In this document: positions 15,964-23,950 of the stretch, piece by piece
Position numbering within the stretch: the stretch's first letter is position 1
Layout: every line of letters starts with the position of its first letter
Assembly (NCBI GenBank): GCA_038239195.1
Contig: JBBSEZ010000041.1
Location: forward strand, 1 to 35,071
DNA: 35,071 nt
Source of the DNA: JBBSEZ01 sp038239195
GTDB lineage: Bacteria > Planctomycetota > Planctomycetia > Gemmatales > Gemmataceae
Reading direction: 5' to 3'
Translations under genes and position numbers: made by a program
The notes under the pieces: model-generated
Seen by the model: only the letters and a program-made list of their open reading frames with translations
The model's database searches: none
Told to the model about the DNA's origin: nothing

Positions 15964-17535
15964 TTACCGATCCGGCCGTACGCTGTCGAAGCACATCCAC
16001 AGCCCCAGCCCCGCGATGAGCGCCGCCGTGGCGATCGGCAGAGCGCGCGCGACGCGGCGCAGGCGCTCGCTCTCGCCCCAGCGGGCCCCGGCCTTGCTGC
16101 GCGCGTAGACCACCGCGATTCCCAGCAGCACCAGCGTCGCCGCCAGCCCGGCGCTGAACGCCAGCACCAGCGGCAGCGCGAGGAACGGCTTCGCCAGCGC
16201 CACGGGCGAGAGCAGCATCAGGATCGCGTCCCAGCACGGTACGATGCCCCCGCCGATGCCCATCGTCACCAACCCCCACCAGCCCGGCCTGCCGGGCGCC
16301 ACCTCGTGCCCGTGCCCGTGCGAATGGCCCCCCGGGAGGTGGACGTGATCGGCCCGCCCGGCGAGGCGCTGTAATAGCAGCCAACAACCGAGGCCCGCGA
16401 TCAGTAGGCCGCACACCAGCCCCAGCACGCGCGTCACCTCGGCGCGCTCCGCGTCGGTCAGGCCGGACCGGGCGCTCTCCGGGTAGATCACCGGCAAGAG
16501 CGCCGCCAGCACCATCACCGCGGCAGTGTGCGTCAACGTGACGACCAGCCCCAGCACCAGCGCGTGCGCCACCGTGCCGCGCTCGCCCACCAGGTAGGCC
16601 GCCACCATCGTCTTGCCGTGCCCCGGCGTGAGGGCGTGGGCGGCGCCGAAGACCGCCGCCAGGCCCAGGAGCAGCGCCACCCCCTCCCGCGTGCTGTAGA
16701 GCAGGTGGATCAACCGACTGTCGCGGGAGTGGACCTCTCCCTCCACCTCGGAGCTTGCGGGAGGCGCATCGCTTGCCTGGGGGCGAACGGTCCGGGGGGG
16801 GCCGGCACGCGCCCGCGACCCGGTGTCGGCGAGGCGGGGCTTGCCGGCGCCCACCACCAGGCCCTTGCGCGGCGGGCGGCGCTGCTCGCCGAGGTCGAAC
16901 GGAACGCCGGGCTTGGCGCTGCCGGGCTCGGCGCTCGGCTCGGCCTGGAAGGTGGCGCTCGCCTTGCGCAGTCGCTCGCCGTCTCCGGGCCGCCGGTCGC
17001 CCGCCGGCCGGCTCATCAGCGCCTCCTCCGGCGCGACGACCTTGCGGGCCGTCAGGCGCGGGCTCACCGTCACCGTCACGCGCAGGCCGCTGAAGTCGTC
17101 GTCGGCGAAGTTGCTCTCGCGGAAGGCGAAGGCATGTTCGCGGCCGGGTGCCAGTTTCCACGCGGCGCGAAAGTGGTAGCGGCACAGTACGTGGTCGGTC
17201 ACGTCGAAGCGCTGGCGGGCGCACGCGAAGACGAGCGCCTTGCCGTCGAGCCGGGCGTCGAGGTTGTGGCTAAGGACGGGGGCCAGGAAGCGCACGTACG
17301 CGGCGTAGAACTCGCGGCGGCTGCCGACGCCGGCGAGGGCGTCCTCCGTCATGTCCAGCGCGGCCCGCGTCTCGTCCACTTCGAGCTGGTAGTCGATCAG
17401 CACCGCCTCGGGCGTCAGCGCGATCTGGATCGTGCGGTCGTGGTTGTTCTTCGGCACGGGGTGGGCGAAGGCGGCCGGCGCGAGCAGGGCGAGGGCCAAA
17501 CAGCCGAGCAGCATCAGGGTGGCGCTTCGCCGCAT
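15964..17535 (-). CDS. NicO-type nickel/cobalt transporter with periplasmic N-terminal domain
   Basis: The 523-residue membrane protein begins with a signal peptide (LMLLGCLALALLAPAAFAHP) and an extracytoplasmic domain of about 200 residues. A low-complexity linker leads to six predicted membrane helices (about 285-520). The permease part has the NicO/RcnA signature HALTPGHGKTMVAAYLVGE, a second His in LTHTAAV, a His-rich loop (HLPGGHSHGHGHE) and GIGGGIVPCWDAILMLLSP. The family exports or imports Ni and Co; the His loop favours metal sensing or efflux, but direction is not settled. It lies 24 nt downstream of the squalene-cyclase-like gene and is probably cotranscribed with it. Its stop is 19 bp from the stop of the convergent kinase gene. 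Confidence 0.88.
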   Translation of the reverse strand: MRRSATLMLLGCLALALLAPAAFAHPVPKNNHDRTIQIALTPEAVLIDYQLEVDETRAALDMTEDALAGVGSRREFYAAYVRFLAPVLSHNLDARLDGKALVFACARQRFDVTDHVLCRYHFRAAWKLAPGREHAFAFRESNFADDDFSGLRVTVTVSPRLTARKVVAPEEALMSRPAGDRRPGDGERLRKASATFQAEPSAEPGSAKPGVPFDLGEQRRPPRKGLVVGAGKPRLADTGSRARAGPPRTVRPQASDAPPASSEVEGEVHSRDSRLIHLLYSTREGVALLLGLAAVFGAAHALTPGHGKTMVAAYLVGERGTVAHALVLGLVVTLTHTAAVMVLAALLPVIYPESARSGLTDAERAEVTRVLGLVCGLLIAGLGCWLLLQRLAGRADHVHLPGGHSHGHGHEVAPGRPGWWGLVTMGIGGGIVPCWDAILMLLSPVALAKPFLALPLVLAFSAGLAATLVLLGIAVVYARSKAGARWGESERLRRVARALPIATAALIAGLGLWMCFDSVRPDR

Positions 17536-17559
17536 CGCGTCGGTCCTCCGTCCGAGCTC

Positions 17560-18711
17560 CTACTTGCGCGGCTTGCAATTCGCCAGCGCCATGAGCGCAT
17601 ACCCCGTGGCCAGGGGCGGGCTCGCCTCCATCCAGTGCTTGTCGTCGTTGGCCCAGCTCCCGTCGGGCCGCTGGCGCGAGGTGATCGCCGCGGTCAGGTC
17701 GGCGCGCCAGTCGCTCTTGGTGATCTTTTGCTTCACGAGGTCATCGCCGAGCATCGTCAGGCAGCGCGCCATCGTCAGGTAGTAATAATATAGTCCCCAG
17801 TGGGCGCGCGCCTTCGGCATGCCGGGGTTGCCGTCCACCTTGTAGTTCTTGCCCAGCCAGGCAACCGCCTTGGCGATGCGCTCGTCGTCCTTGCCGGTTC
17901 CGCAATAGAGCAGGCTCTTGATGCCCGCGTAGGTCATGCTCCCGTAGCCGGGCAGACCGCCGTCGGCGTTGGGCTTGTCCTGCACCTTGGTGTCGCCGCC
18001 CAGCGCCGGCGTGTAGATGAAGCTGCCGTCGTTGATCTTCCCCGCCCACGGCTGGTCGTTGGTCTCGCCCTTCAAGTTTTGACAGCGGCTCACGAAGATC
18101 GTTGCCTTCTTGAACGCGGCATCGTTCTTCGGTATGCCCGCCGCCACCAGCGCGTCCAGGAAGAACTGGGTGTTCGACAGGTCGGGGCGCGACTTGCTGT
18201 CGTAGCCCGCCCCGCCGTAGAAGGCGTCGCTAGGCTTTTTCCCCTCCCCTTCGTCCCACTGTAGCTCGCGCAGAAACCTCGAGGCGCGGTCGAGCACGGG
18301 CTTGTAGCGCACCCGGTCGGCCGACGCCAGCGCCACGACGTTGATGGAGGTGACGTAGTTCTGCAACTTCACGCCGGCGCCCTTGCCGGCGAGGTGTCCG
18401 GTCTTCGGGTCGATCAGCGACTCCACGTATTTGAGCGCCGCGGCCACCATCGGGTCTTTCGTCCCCAGGTTAGTCGTCTGCATCAGCCCCGCCACGACAA
18501 CGCCGGTCACGCCCGGCGCCTGGGCGCCCCCCCAGCTCCCGTCCTTCGCCTGCGTGCGGCGCAGATACGCCACCGCCTTGTCCACCGACTGCTGCCACCG
18601 TTTGAGATCGCCGTTGGCCGGTGGTTGGGCCTCGCTGTCGCCCGGCAAGGCCAGGCCGGTCAGGCCGCCCACGACGAGCAGGGTTGGTGCCAGCCAGCGT
18701 TGCGCGTTCAT
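17560..18711 (-). CDS. Secreted prenyltransferase/squalene-oxidase repeat protein
   Basis: The 383-residue protein has a signal peptide (WLAPTLLVVGGLTGLALP) and an alpha/alpha barrel of the squalene-cyclase/prenyltransferase repeat type. QW-like motifs are seen near both ends (RRTQAKDGSWGG near residue 52 and RQRPDGSWAND near 350), with other repeats such as NTQFFLDALVAAG, YAGIKSLLYCG and TGYALMALANC. The acidic DxDD motif of true cyclases is not visible, so hopanoid cyclisation is unlikely. Such secreted repeat proteins are abundant in planctomycetes and their role is unknown. ATG 18711 is chosen because GGAGAA lies 9 nt upstream and the signal peptide starts there. It is the first gene of an operon with the NicO transporter. 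Confidence 0.9.
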   Translation of the reverse strand: MNAQRWLAPTLLVVGGLTGLALPGDSEAQPPANGDLKRWQQSVDKAVAYLRRTQAKDGSWGGAQAPGVTGVVVAGLMQTTNLGTKDPMVAAALKYVESLIDPKTGHLAGKGAGVKLQNYVTSINVVALASADRVRYKPVLDRASRFLRELQWDEGEGKKPSDAFYGGAGYDSKSRPDLSNTQFFLDALVAAGIPKNDAAFKKATIFVSRCQNLKGETNDQPWAGKINDGSFIYTPALGGDTKVQDKPNADGGLPGYGSMTYAGIKSLLYCGTGKDDERIAKAVAWLGKNYKVDGNPGMPKARAHWGLYYYYLTMARCLTMLGDDLVKQKITKSDWRADLTAAITSRQRPDGSWANDDKHWMEASPPLATGYALMALANCKPRK

Positions 18712-18790
18712 CGGCTCGTTCTCCGTGTCGGAACGTCTCGGGCTCGGTCCCGGATACGGATGGTTGCAAACAGGGTGCCGGGGTGCGGAA

Positions 18791-18834
18791 CAGGCCTCCG
18801 ACCTGCGTTTGCCTCCAGGCAGGTCGGAGGCCTG
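18791..18834. repeat. Perfect 16-bp inverted repeat in a divergent intergenic region
   Basis: CAGGCCTCCGACCTGC (18791-18806) is mirrored exactly at 18819-18834 around a 12-nt loop. The hairpin lies between two diverging genes (starts at 18711 and 19108), so it is not a normal terminator. The flanks (GGTGCGG and GCCCCAC) are partly complementary and lengthen the stem. The rest of 18712-19107 shows a promoter at 18989 and nothing else. Confidence 0.75.
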
Positions 18835-18988
18835 CCCCACGCTGGTCGCTCGTTCGCCAGCGCTGGGCACTCTCTGCGCGGCTCATCCCCGAGCATTCTA
18901 CGCAAGGCCTGGTCTTCTTGCCCATCTTCCGCCTGCGTCACAACCGGCCCCTTCCTGGCTCTGGGAGCGGGAACCGTTGGTTCGGTCC

Positions 18989-19017
18989 TTGACAGGAGAG
19001 GGCGCCGGATGCTTAAT
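18989..19017 (+). promoter_or_regulatory. Putative sigma70-type promoter of the small secreted protein gene
   Basis: TTGACA (18989-18994), 17 nt, CTTAAT (19012-19017). Perfect -35, four of six at -10. The start codon is 90 nt downstream. Confidence 0.5.
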
Positions 19018-19107
19018 GACAGCGCACAACGACCGCGCGGGGGCGAGCCTTGCCGGTGGTCGGCGGCGATTTGCCCTGCTGGTCGGCGGCACAAGGGGGA
19101 ACAGCGC

Positions 19108-19497
19108 ATGTTGCGGAAGGCGTTGGGTTTGGTCGTGGTGTTGCTGGTAGGCGGCCTGGCGGTTGGCCAGCCCAAGGGCAAGGAGAAGGACAAAGACGGC
19201 AAGAAGCCCGTCGGCGTCAAGGCCATCGTCACCAAGGTCGACGTCGATAAGCACCTGCTCGACGTGACCATCGACGGCAAGAAGCACTCGTTCGCGGTGA
19301 CGAAGGCCACGCACTTCTTTGGCCCCAAGGGTGGGAAGCGCGAGAAGGGCATCCGCGACGAGGTCCTGAAGGTCGGCGCGGAGGTGCGCGTGGTGATCGA
19401 CAGCACCAGCAAGATGCTCAAGGAGGTTCACCTCCCCACCAAGTCGAGGAAGGACAAGGACAAGCCAAAGAAGAAGGAAACGGGCACCAAGGAATAG
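19108..19497 (+). CDS. Small secreted Lys-rich protein, function unknown
   Basis: This 129-residue protein starts with a signal peptide (LRKALGLVVVLLVGGLAVGQ). The mature part has a Lys/Asp-rich segment (PKGKEKDKDGKKP), a beta-rich core of about 75 residues (VKAIVTKVDVDKHLLDVTID, then KHSFAVTKATHFF and VGAEVRVVID), and a second Lys-rich tail (SRKDKDKPKKKETGTKE). The core alternates like a small OB-like or DUF-type beta barrel, but I do not recognise a family. ATG 19108 has AAGGGGGA at 7 nt. It stands between a good promoter and a hairpin, so it is probably a single-gene transcript. Confidence 0.8.
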   Translation: MLRKALGLVVVLLVGGLAVGQPKGKEKDKDGKKPVGVKAIVTKVDVDKHLLDVTIDGKKHSFAVTKATHFFGPKGGKREKGIRDEVLKVGAEVRVVIDSTSKMLKEVHLPTKSRKDKDKPKKKETGTKE

Positions 19498-19514
19498 CGA
19501 GCGTCGCTCGAAGT

Positions 19515-19544
19515 GCCGGGTCGCCGAACGTCGGCCGGCCCGGC
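19515..19544 (+). terminator. Stem-loop after the small secreted protein gene
   Basis: GCCGGG (19515-19520) pairs with CCCGGC (19539-19544), and inside it GCCG pairs with CGGC around AACGT. The stem begins 18 nt after the stop codon. No U-run follows, so it could also act as a processing or attenuation site before the gene at 19580. Confidence 0.45.
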
Positions 19545-19579
19545 GCCCCTCATTTCCGCGCTGCCAGGAGGGCGGCCTC

Positions 19580-20536
19580 ATGACGTGGATGATCGGCATG
19601 GACGAGGCGGGCTACGGCCCCAACCTCGGTCCGTTTGTGATGACCGTCGTGGCCTGTCGGGTGCCCGACGACTGCGCCGACCGCAACCTCTGGGGGCTCC
19701 TGGAGAAGGCGGTGCGGCGCGGCGGAAGAGACGACGGCCGCTTGCACGTCGATGACTCCAAGGTCGTCTACTCCAGCACCCGGGGCCTCGCCGGCCTCGA
19801 GCGCGCGGTCCTCTCCCTCTTCCACGATGCCCTCGGCGGGCTGACCGACTTGAGCGGCCTGGTGCAGCGCCTTTGCCTGCCCCCGCACGAACTGGGCGGG
19901 GAGGCGTGGTACACCGGCGGCAGCGCGCTGCCCGCCCAGTCTCCCCCCCACGACCTGGCCCCCCTCGCGGACCGCCTGCGCACCGCCTGCGCCGAGGTGG
20001 GGGTCGGGCCGTGGCGCGCCCGGAGTGTCGTCACCTGTCCGCCGCGCTTCAACGCCCTACTCGACACCCATCCGAGCAAGAGCGCCGTCCTCGCCGACGC
20101 CTTTGCCACGCTCCTGCGCTGCGCCCTGGAGCTCGCCGACGGCGGGGAGCCGGTGCGCTTCCACGTGGACAAGCACGGCGGGCGCAACGCCTACGCCGCC
20201 CAGCTCCAGGACGCCCTTGGCGAGGGGACCGTCGTGGCGACCGTGGAAGGGATGGCGCGCAGCTGCTACCGCGTCCTCGGGCTGGGCCGGCCGGTGGAGC
20301 TCACCTTCCAGCCGCGCGCCGACGCCGAGCATTTCTGCGTGGCGCTGGCGTCGATGACCGCGAAGTACGTCCGCGAACTGCTGATGGGCGAGCTCAACCA
20401 GTTCTGGCAGCGCCACGTCCCCGGCCTGAAGCCGACCGCCGGCTATCCCAGCGACGCCGGGCGCTTCTTCGAGGAGATTCGCCCCGCCGCGCAGAAGCTG
20501 GGGATCGCGGGCTCGGCCATCTGGCGGCGGAAGTGA
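19580..20536 (+). CDS. RNase HII-like protein
   Basis: This 318-residue protein has the layout of ribonuclease HII/HIII, which cut RNA in RNA-DNA hybrids. GMDEAGYGPNLGP (6-18) matches the GIDEAGRGP motif, with D8 and E9 as the first metal ligands. DSK follows near residue 59, VDKHGG near 195 is a candidate for the third carboxylate, and ASMTAKYVRELL near 256 matches the ASILAKVTRD helix. AGYPSDAGRF matches the GYPT motif. An insert of about 100 residues between DSK and VDKHGG makes it much longer than normal RNase HII (about 200). It is probably a planctomycete branch rather than the housekeeping enzyme, with activity unproven. ATG 19580 has AGGAGG at 8 nt. Confidence 0.8.
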   Translation: MTWMIGMDEAGYGPNLGPFVMTVVACRVPDDCADRNLWGLLEKAVRRGGRDDGRLHVDDSKVVYSSTRGLAGLERAVLSLFHDALGGLTDLSGLVQRLCLPPHELGGEAWYTGGSALPAQSPPHDLAPLADRLRTACAEVGVGPWRARSVVTCPPRFNALLDTHPSKSAVLADAFATLLRCALELADGGEPVRFHVDKHGGRNAYAAQLQDALGEGTVVATVEGMARSCYRVLGLGRPVELTFQPRADAEHFCVALASMTAKYVRELLMGELNQFWQRHVPGLKPTAGYPSDAGRFFEEIRPAAQKLGIAGSAIWRRK

Positions 20537-20585
20537 ACGGGGCTTTCTTCCCGCGGCCGCTCTCCTCTTGCTCGATTCGATTTCA

Positions 20586-22320
20586 GTAGGCGTTCATGGG
20601 GTAGTGCCTCTGATCTCAAAAGGCGTAGAATCGGCCAGCATGGGAGCTACAGTCACACCCCCCTGTGCCAACTGCGCGCGCCTGGAAGCGCAAGTCGATG
20701 CGCTTACGGCGACCGTTGCCGACCTCCAGGCCACCTTGGCCCAGGTCCAGGCGCAACTCGCCGCGGCGCGCAAGAACTCCTCGACGTCCTCCAAGCCGCC
20801 GTCCTCGGACAGCGTCAAGCCGCCCAAGCCCGCGCCGCCTCCGGGCCAGGACAAACGCAAGGCCGGCGGCCAGCCCGGGCACCCCAAGCACGAACGCCCC
20901 CTGGTCCCGCCGGAACTGCTCGCCGCGCCCCCTCACGATTACCTCCTGGAGATCTGCCCGGACTGCGGCCGCGGCCTGCGCCCCGCGGGCGACGAACCGC
21001 GGGTCGTCCAGCAGGTCGAGATCGCCGAGGTGCCGATCCTGATCGAGGAGCACCGCAGCCACCCCGGTTGGTGCCCCCACTGCTGCAAGGTGCATTACGC
21101 CGCCCTGCCCGCCGAGGTGGAAGGCGGCGCCCTGGCCGGGCCGCGCCTGACCACCCTGATCGCCTACCTCAAGGGCGTCTGTCACGCCTCCTTACGCCAC
21201 CGTTCGCAAGTTCCTCCGCGACGTGGTGCAAATCACCATCTCGCGCGGCCAACTGGCCAAGATCGTCGGCAAGGTCAGCGCCGCGTTGGAGGGGCCGTAT
21301 CAGGAGTTGCTGCGCGACCTCCCGTTGCGGGCGATTCTCAACGTGGATGAGACAGGGCACAAGCGCAACGGCGAGCGCTGGTGGACCTGGTGCTTTCGCG
21401 CCAGCCTGTACACGCTGTTCAAGATCGACCCGACGCGCAGCGGGGACGTCCTGATTGAGGTGCTGGGCAAGGAGTTCAAGGGGGTGATCGGCTGCGTCTA
21501 TTACGGGGCCTACCGCCGCTACCTGCGCGAGTTCGGCGTGCTGCTCCAGTTCTGCCTGGCGCACCTGATCCGGGACGTCAAGTTCCTGCTGACGCTGCCC
21601 GGCGCACGCATACGGGCCTACGGCGAGCGCTTGCGCGAGGCGCTGCGCGGGCTGTTCGCGGTGATCCACCGGCGCGAGGGGCTGTCCGCGCCGGCGTTTC
21701 AAGCGGAACTCGAGGCGGCGCGGCAGGCGGTGCTGCGCGCGGGCACGCAGGACGTGCCGGAGTCGAAGTACTGCCGCAACCTGGCGAAGCGCTTCGAGAA
21801 GCACGGGGAGAGTTATTTCCGGTTCATCACGACGCCGGGCCTTGAGCCGACGAACCACCCGGCGGAGCAGGCCATTCGGTTTGTGGTGATCGACCGGCTG
21901 GTGACGCAAGGGACGCGAAGCGCGGTGGGGGACCGATGGTGCGAGAGGATCTGGACGGTGATCGCGACGTGCGCCCAGCAAGGCGGGCGTTCGGTGTTCG
22001 AGTGCGTGTACGCGGCGGTCGAGGCGCTCTTCCACAAGACAGGTGAGGCGCCGTCGCTGTTGCCCGACAATGGTTAGGTGAGGGGTGAGGGAGGACGATC
22101 CATCAGCCAAGGTTCTCAGGCGCAAGGCCCCAACGGGCCGGGAAGTCCTGTAGGCGAAGGTTGACGCTGGCACCCACCGCGAGAGCATGAGGCTTCCTCT
22201 GCGCGGGTGGGCGAAAGGAAGAGGAGCGTCACTTGGAAAGCCAATGCCCAATCATTGGCCCATGCTTCCCCATGCGCAGTCTGTATTATGGACTATTGGC
22301 CGGGCCCCGTGAACGCCCAC
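20586..22320 (+). mobile_element. IS66-family insertion sequence, inactive
   Basis: A 1735-bp element is proposed from terminal inverted repeats GTAGGCGTTCATGGGG (20586-20601) and, on the other strand, GTGGGCGTTCACGGGG (22305-22320), which match at 14 of 16 bases. Both begin with GT, as IS66 ends do. No clear 8-bp target duplication is seen (flanks CGATTTCA and CGGAAACA), consistent with an old insertion. The transposase is broken (see 20640-22077). The left end is firmer than the right, because 240 bp of non-coding DNA separates the transposase stop from the right repeat. Confidence 0.7.
20640..22077 (+). pseudogene. IS66-family transposase, frameshifted and catalytically damaged
   Basis: Frame 1 (from ATG 20640) encodes the N-terminal coiled coil, the NSSTSSKPPSSD linker typical of IS66 TnpC, and a zinc-finger part (CPDCGRG, CPHC). 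An extra T at about 21192 breaks the frame after AYLKGVCHAS. Removing it restores YATVRKFLRDVVQ and joins the second frame, which runs to 22077 with the DDE domain. There VDETGH supplies the first Asp and the final Glu lies in EPTNHPAEQAIR. The second Asp, expected in a D-Y-x-x-A-Y motif, is Val in GCVYYGAYRRY, a change explained by one base (GAC to GTC). Two independent lesions mean it cannot transpose itself. Confidence 0.9.
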
Positions 22321-22437
22321 CGGAAACACAACGTTGACCATATTGTTAATTTACAAGTCCCAAGTGTGGCCGGCCACTTCGCCGATGACCCAGCCGCGGT
22401 GCGCGATGCAGAGTGGCAGGTCGCGCTAGCAAAAAAA
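22078..22437 (+). other. Non-coding stretch with several hairpins, possible structured RNA
   Basis: No convincing gene was found. Three stems are visible: GGCCC-CAAC-GGGCC (22126-22139); a long stem pairing 22173-22185 with 22197-22210 with one or two bulged bases; and GCCAATG (22240-22246) with CATTGGC (22253-22259). A 97-codon reading frame (22207-22500) crosses the last of these and has no family likeness or ribosome site. Base composition is clearly less GC-rich toward 22430. The first 240 bp may belong to the IS66 tail. Confidence 0.4.
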
Positions 22438-22524
22438 TTAAGAGGCAGAGGAAAGAATGAGCGGAGACGCAGGAAAGCACGGGGCAACACACTGCTCTGA
22501 GTCATTCTTTCCACTGCCTCTAAA
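22438..22524. repeat. MITE-like inverted repeat, 23-bp arms
   Basis: Arms 22438-22460 and 22502-22524 are inverted copies matching at 21 of 23 bases (core AGAGGCAGAGGAAAGAATGA against a copy with one mismatch), around a 41-nt loop. The element is 87 bp, AT-richer than the neighbourhood, and has no coding content. It could be a miniature transposable element or a strong terminator stem. Confidence 0.65.
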
Positions 22525-22659
22525 GTCCGAACAGGTGGGGGGCCGGAATTCCTTCCCGAGCTTATTCATGGGTCCATCACAGAACTTAGCGAGTGCTCGG
22601 TGGGGCCCGCTGCGTACCTGACCGCTAGCGCCTGCGGCCCCGCATCGTCAGCTTGCGCC

Positions 22660-22845
22660 ATGTTGGCCGAGCGCCGCCTGGCCGGCGTGCGGCACGACCA
22701 GGCCACCGCCGAGGAGGCGGTCACGGTAGTGCGACAGTTGCGCGATCCCGATGGTTGTCTGCGATCACGACTGTTCCGGCCGTGGCAGTTGAGCGAACTG
22801 CTCGCCCGGGAGCTATTGGCCACGCGCGTGGGAGGACTGCCATGA
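22660..22845 (+). CDS. Small ORF coupled to the patatin gene, unknown
   Basis: A 61-residue frame (MLAERRLAGVRHDQATAEEA onward) ends with TGA overlapping the patatin ATG as ATGA, the usual sign of translational coupling. The frame is also open upstream of this ATG, past a GTG at 22600, so it may be the C-terminal remnant of a longer protein cut by the nearby repeats. The sequence is helical and charged, with no recognised domain. The GGAGG serving the patatin start lies in its last codons. Confidence 0.5.
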   Translation: MLAERRLAGVRHDQATAEEAVTVVRQLRDPDGCLRSRLFRPWQLSELLARELLATRVGGLP

Positions 22846-23798
22846 CCACCAACACGACCGCGCTCGCCCTTGCCGCCGGAGGGGCACGAGGGGCCTACCA
22901 AGCCGGGGCGCTGCTATACCTTGCTGAGCAGGGGGTGAGCTTCACCGCCGTCGCCGGAAGCAGTGTTGGCACGCTCAACGGCGCTTACTACGCCCAGGGC
23001 GATGGCTCTGTTGGCCATCTTGGGCTGCTGTGCGAGTTGTGGCGGAAGGTTCCCGATGCTGGGCTGGTCCGTGTTGACCGAGCAGCCGCCGCGGAGGCGC
23101 TGGCGCTCACGCTTTTCCGCGGGAAGATCGGGGGTGCTCAGACGGTCGCCCAGGTCCTCTTTGGCTTCCAGGCCATCCTCGACCCGATGCCACTCTCCCG
23201 ATTGCTTGACCGCTGGCTGGATTACGCCGAAGTTTGCCGCTCGCCAACCAATATGACCGTCACCGTGCTGCCGGAGACAGTCCCGCTGCTGGATGTGCTC
23301 ATCGGCCCCTGGCGAGGTGCGACCTACCTCCGGGCACGCGAACTTGGCCCGGCCGGCCTACGCCCAGCTCTGCTGGCAGCCACGGCTATTCCGTTCGCCT
23401 TCCCATCGTGCCTGGTAGAAGGCCGGGCCGCAGCCGACGCCGGCTTGGCCGACCCGCTGCCGGCGCGGGTGCTTTACGAGGCAGGCGCCCGGCGCATCTT
23501 CTCCGTTTTCCTCTGCGACGATACGGTACAGAGCCGCGAAGACTTCCCGGGTTGCCCCCTATTCCAGGTGCGTCCATCCGTCCCGATCAATACCGGGTTC
23601 GCATCCACGTTCGACTTCTCGGTAGAGACGATCGACCGTCTCATCGAACTCGGCTACCAGGACGCCCTCGCCAGCTACGAGGAGGCGCGCGCACTCTTCG
23701 ATGCGCAGATGCGACTCCAAGCCGGGGGAGATCGCCTCCAGCGCTTGGCCGAGTTGCTCCCAGCGGGACCGCGAAGCGTAAGTGACGAGCCCCAATAA
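22842..23798 (+). CDS. Patatin-like phospholipase
   Basis: The 318-residue protein is a patatin-family serine lipid hydrolase using a Ser-Asp dyad. The oxyanion loop is AAGGARGAYQAG (near residue 12), the nucleophile elbow is GSSVGTLNG (GxSxG, near residue 40), and the dyad Asp lies in AADAGLADPLP (DAG in place of the common DGG, near residue 200). There is no signal peptide or membrane helix. GGAGG 6 nt before ATG 22842 and the ATGA overlap support the start. Bacterial patatins range from toxins to CBASS effectors (CapV); no cyclase or other defence gene is adjacent, so that role is not supported. Its AT-richer setting between repeats suggests transfer. Confidence 0.9.
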   Translation: MTTNTTALALAAGGARGAYQAGALLYLAEQGVSFTAVAGSSVGTLNGAYYAQGDGSVGHLGLLCELWRKVPDAGLVRVDRAAAAEALALTLFRGKIGGAQTVAQVLFGFQAILDPMPLSRLLDRWLDYAEVCRSPTNMTVTVLPETVPLLDVLIGPWRGATYLRARELGPAGLRPALLAATAIPFAFPSCLVEGRAAADAGLADPLPARVLYEAGARRIFSVFLCDDTVQSREDFPGCPLFQVRPSVPINTGFASTFDFSVETIDRLIELGYQDALASYEEARALFDAQMRLQAGGDRLQRLAELLPAGPRSVSDEPQ

Positions 23799-23950
23799 CT
23801 GAAGTTCTTACGACGTGGAACTGTGGCCATTTTTGGGTGTGACAGGCTCGCTCCGCTTCGCTGGCCTCACCCGCCCTGCACTGCTATGCTGTCCTCGTCA
23901 CCCAACCTCTTCCTTCTCGCCCTCGCGGTCCCACCGTGGGCCGCACCTCG

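Noticed and set aside
17560..18711. Squalene-hopene cyclase
   Set aside because: The protein is secreted, about half the size of a cyclase, and lacks a visible DxDD motif.
22207..22500. 97-codon frame in the non-coding stretch
   Set aside because: It spans a hairpin and half of the MITE-like repeat and has no ribosome site or recognised sequence.
22842..23798. CBASS defence effector (CapV-type patatin)
   Set aside because: No nucleotidyltransferase/cyclase or accessory CBASS gene lies nearby.
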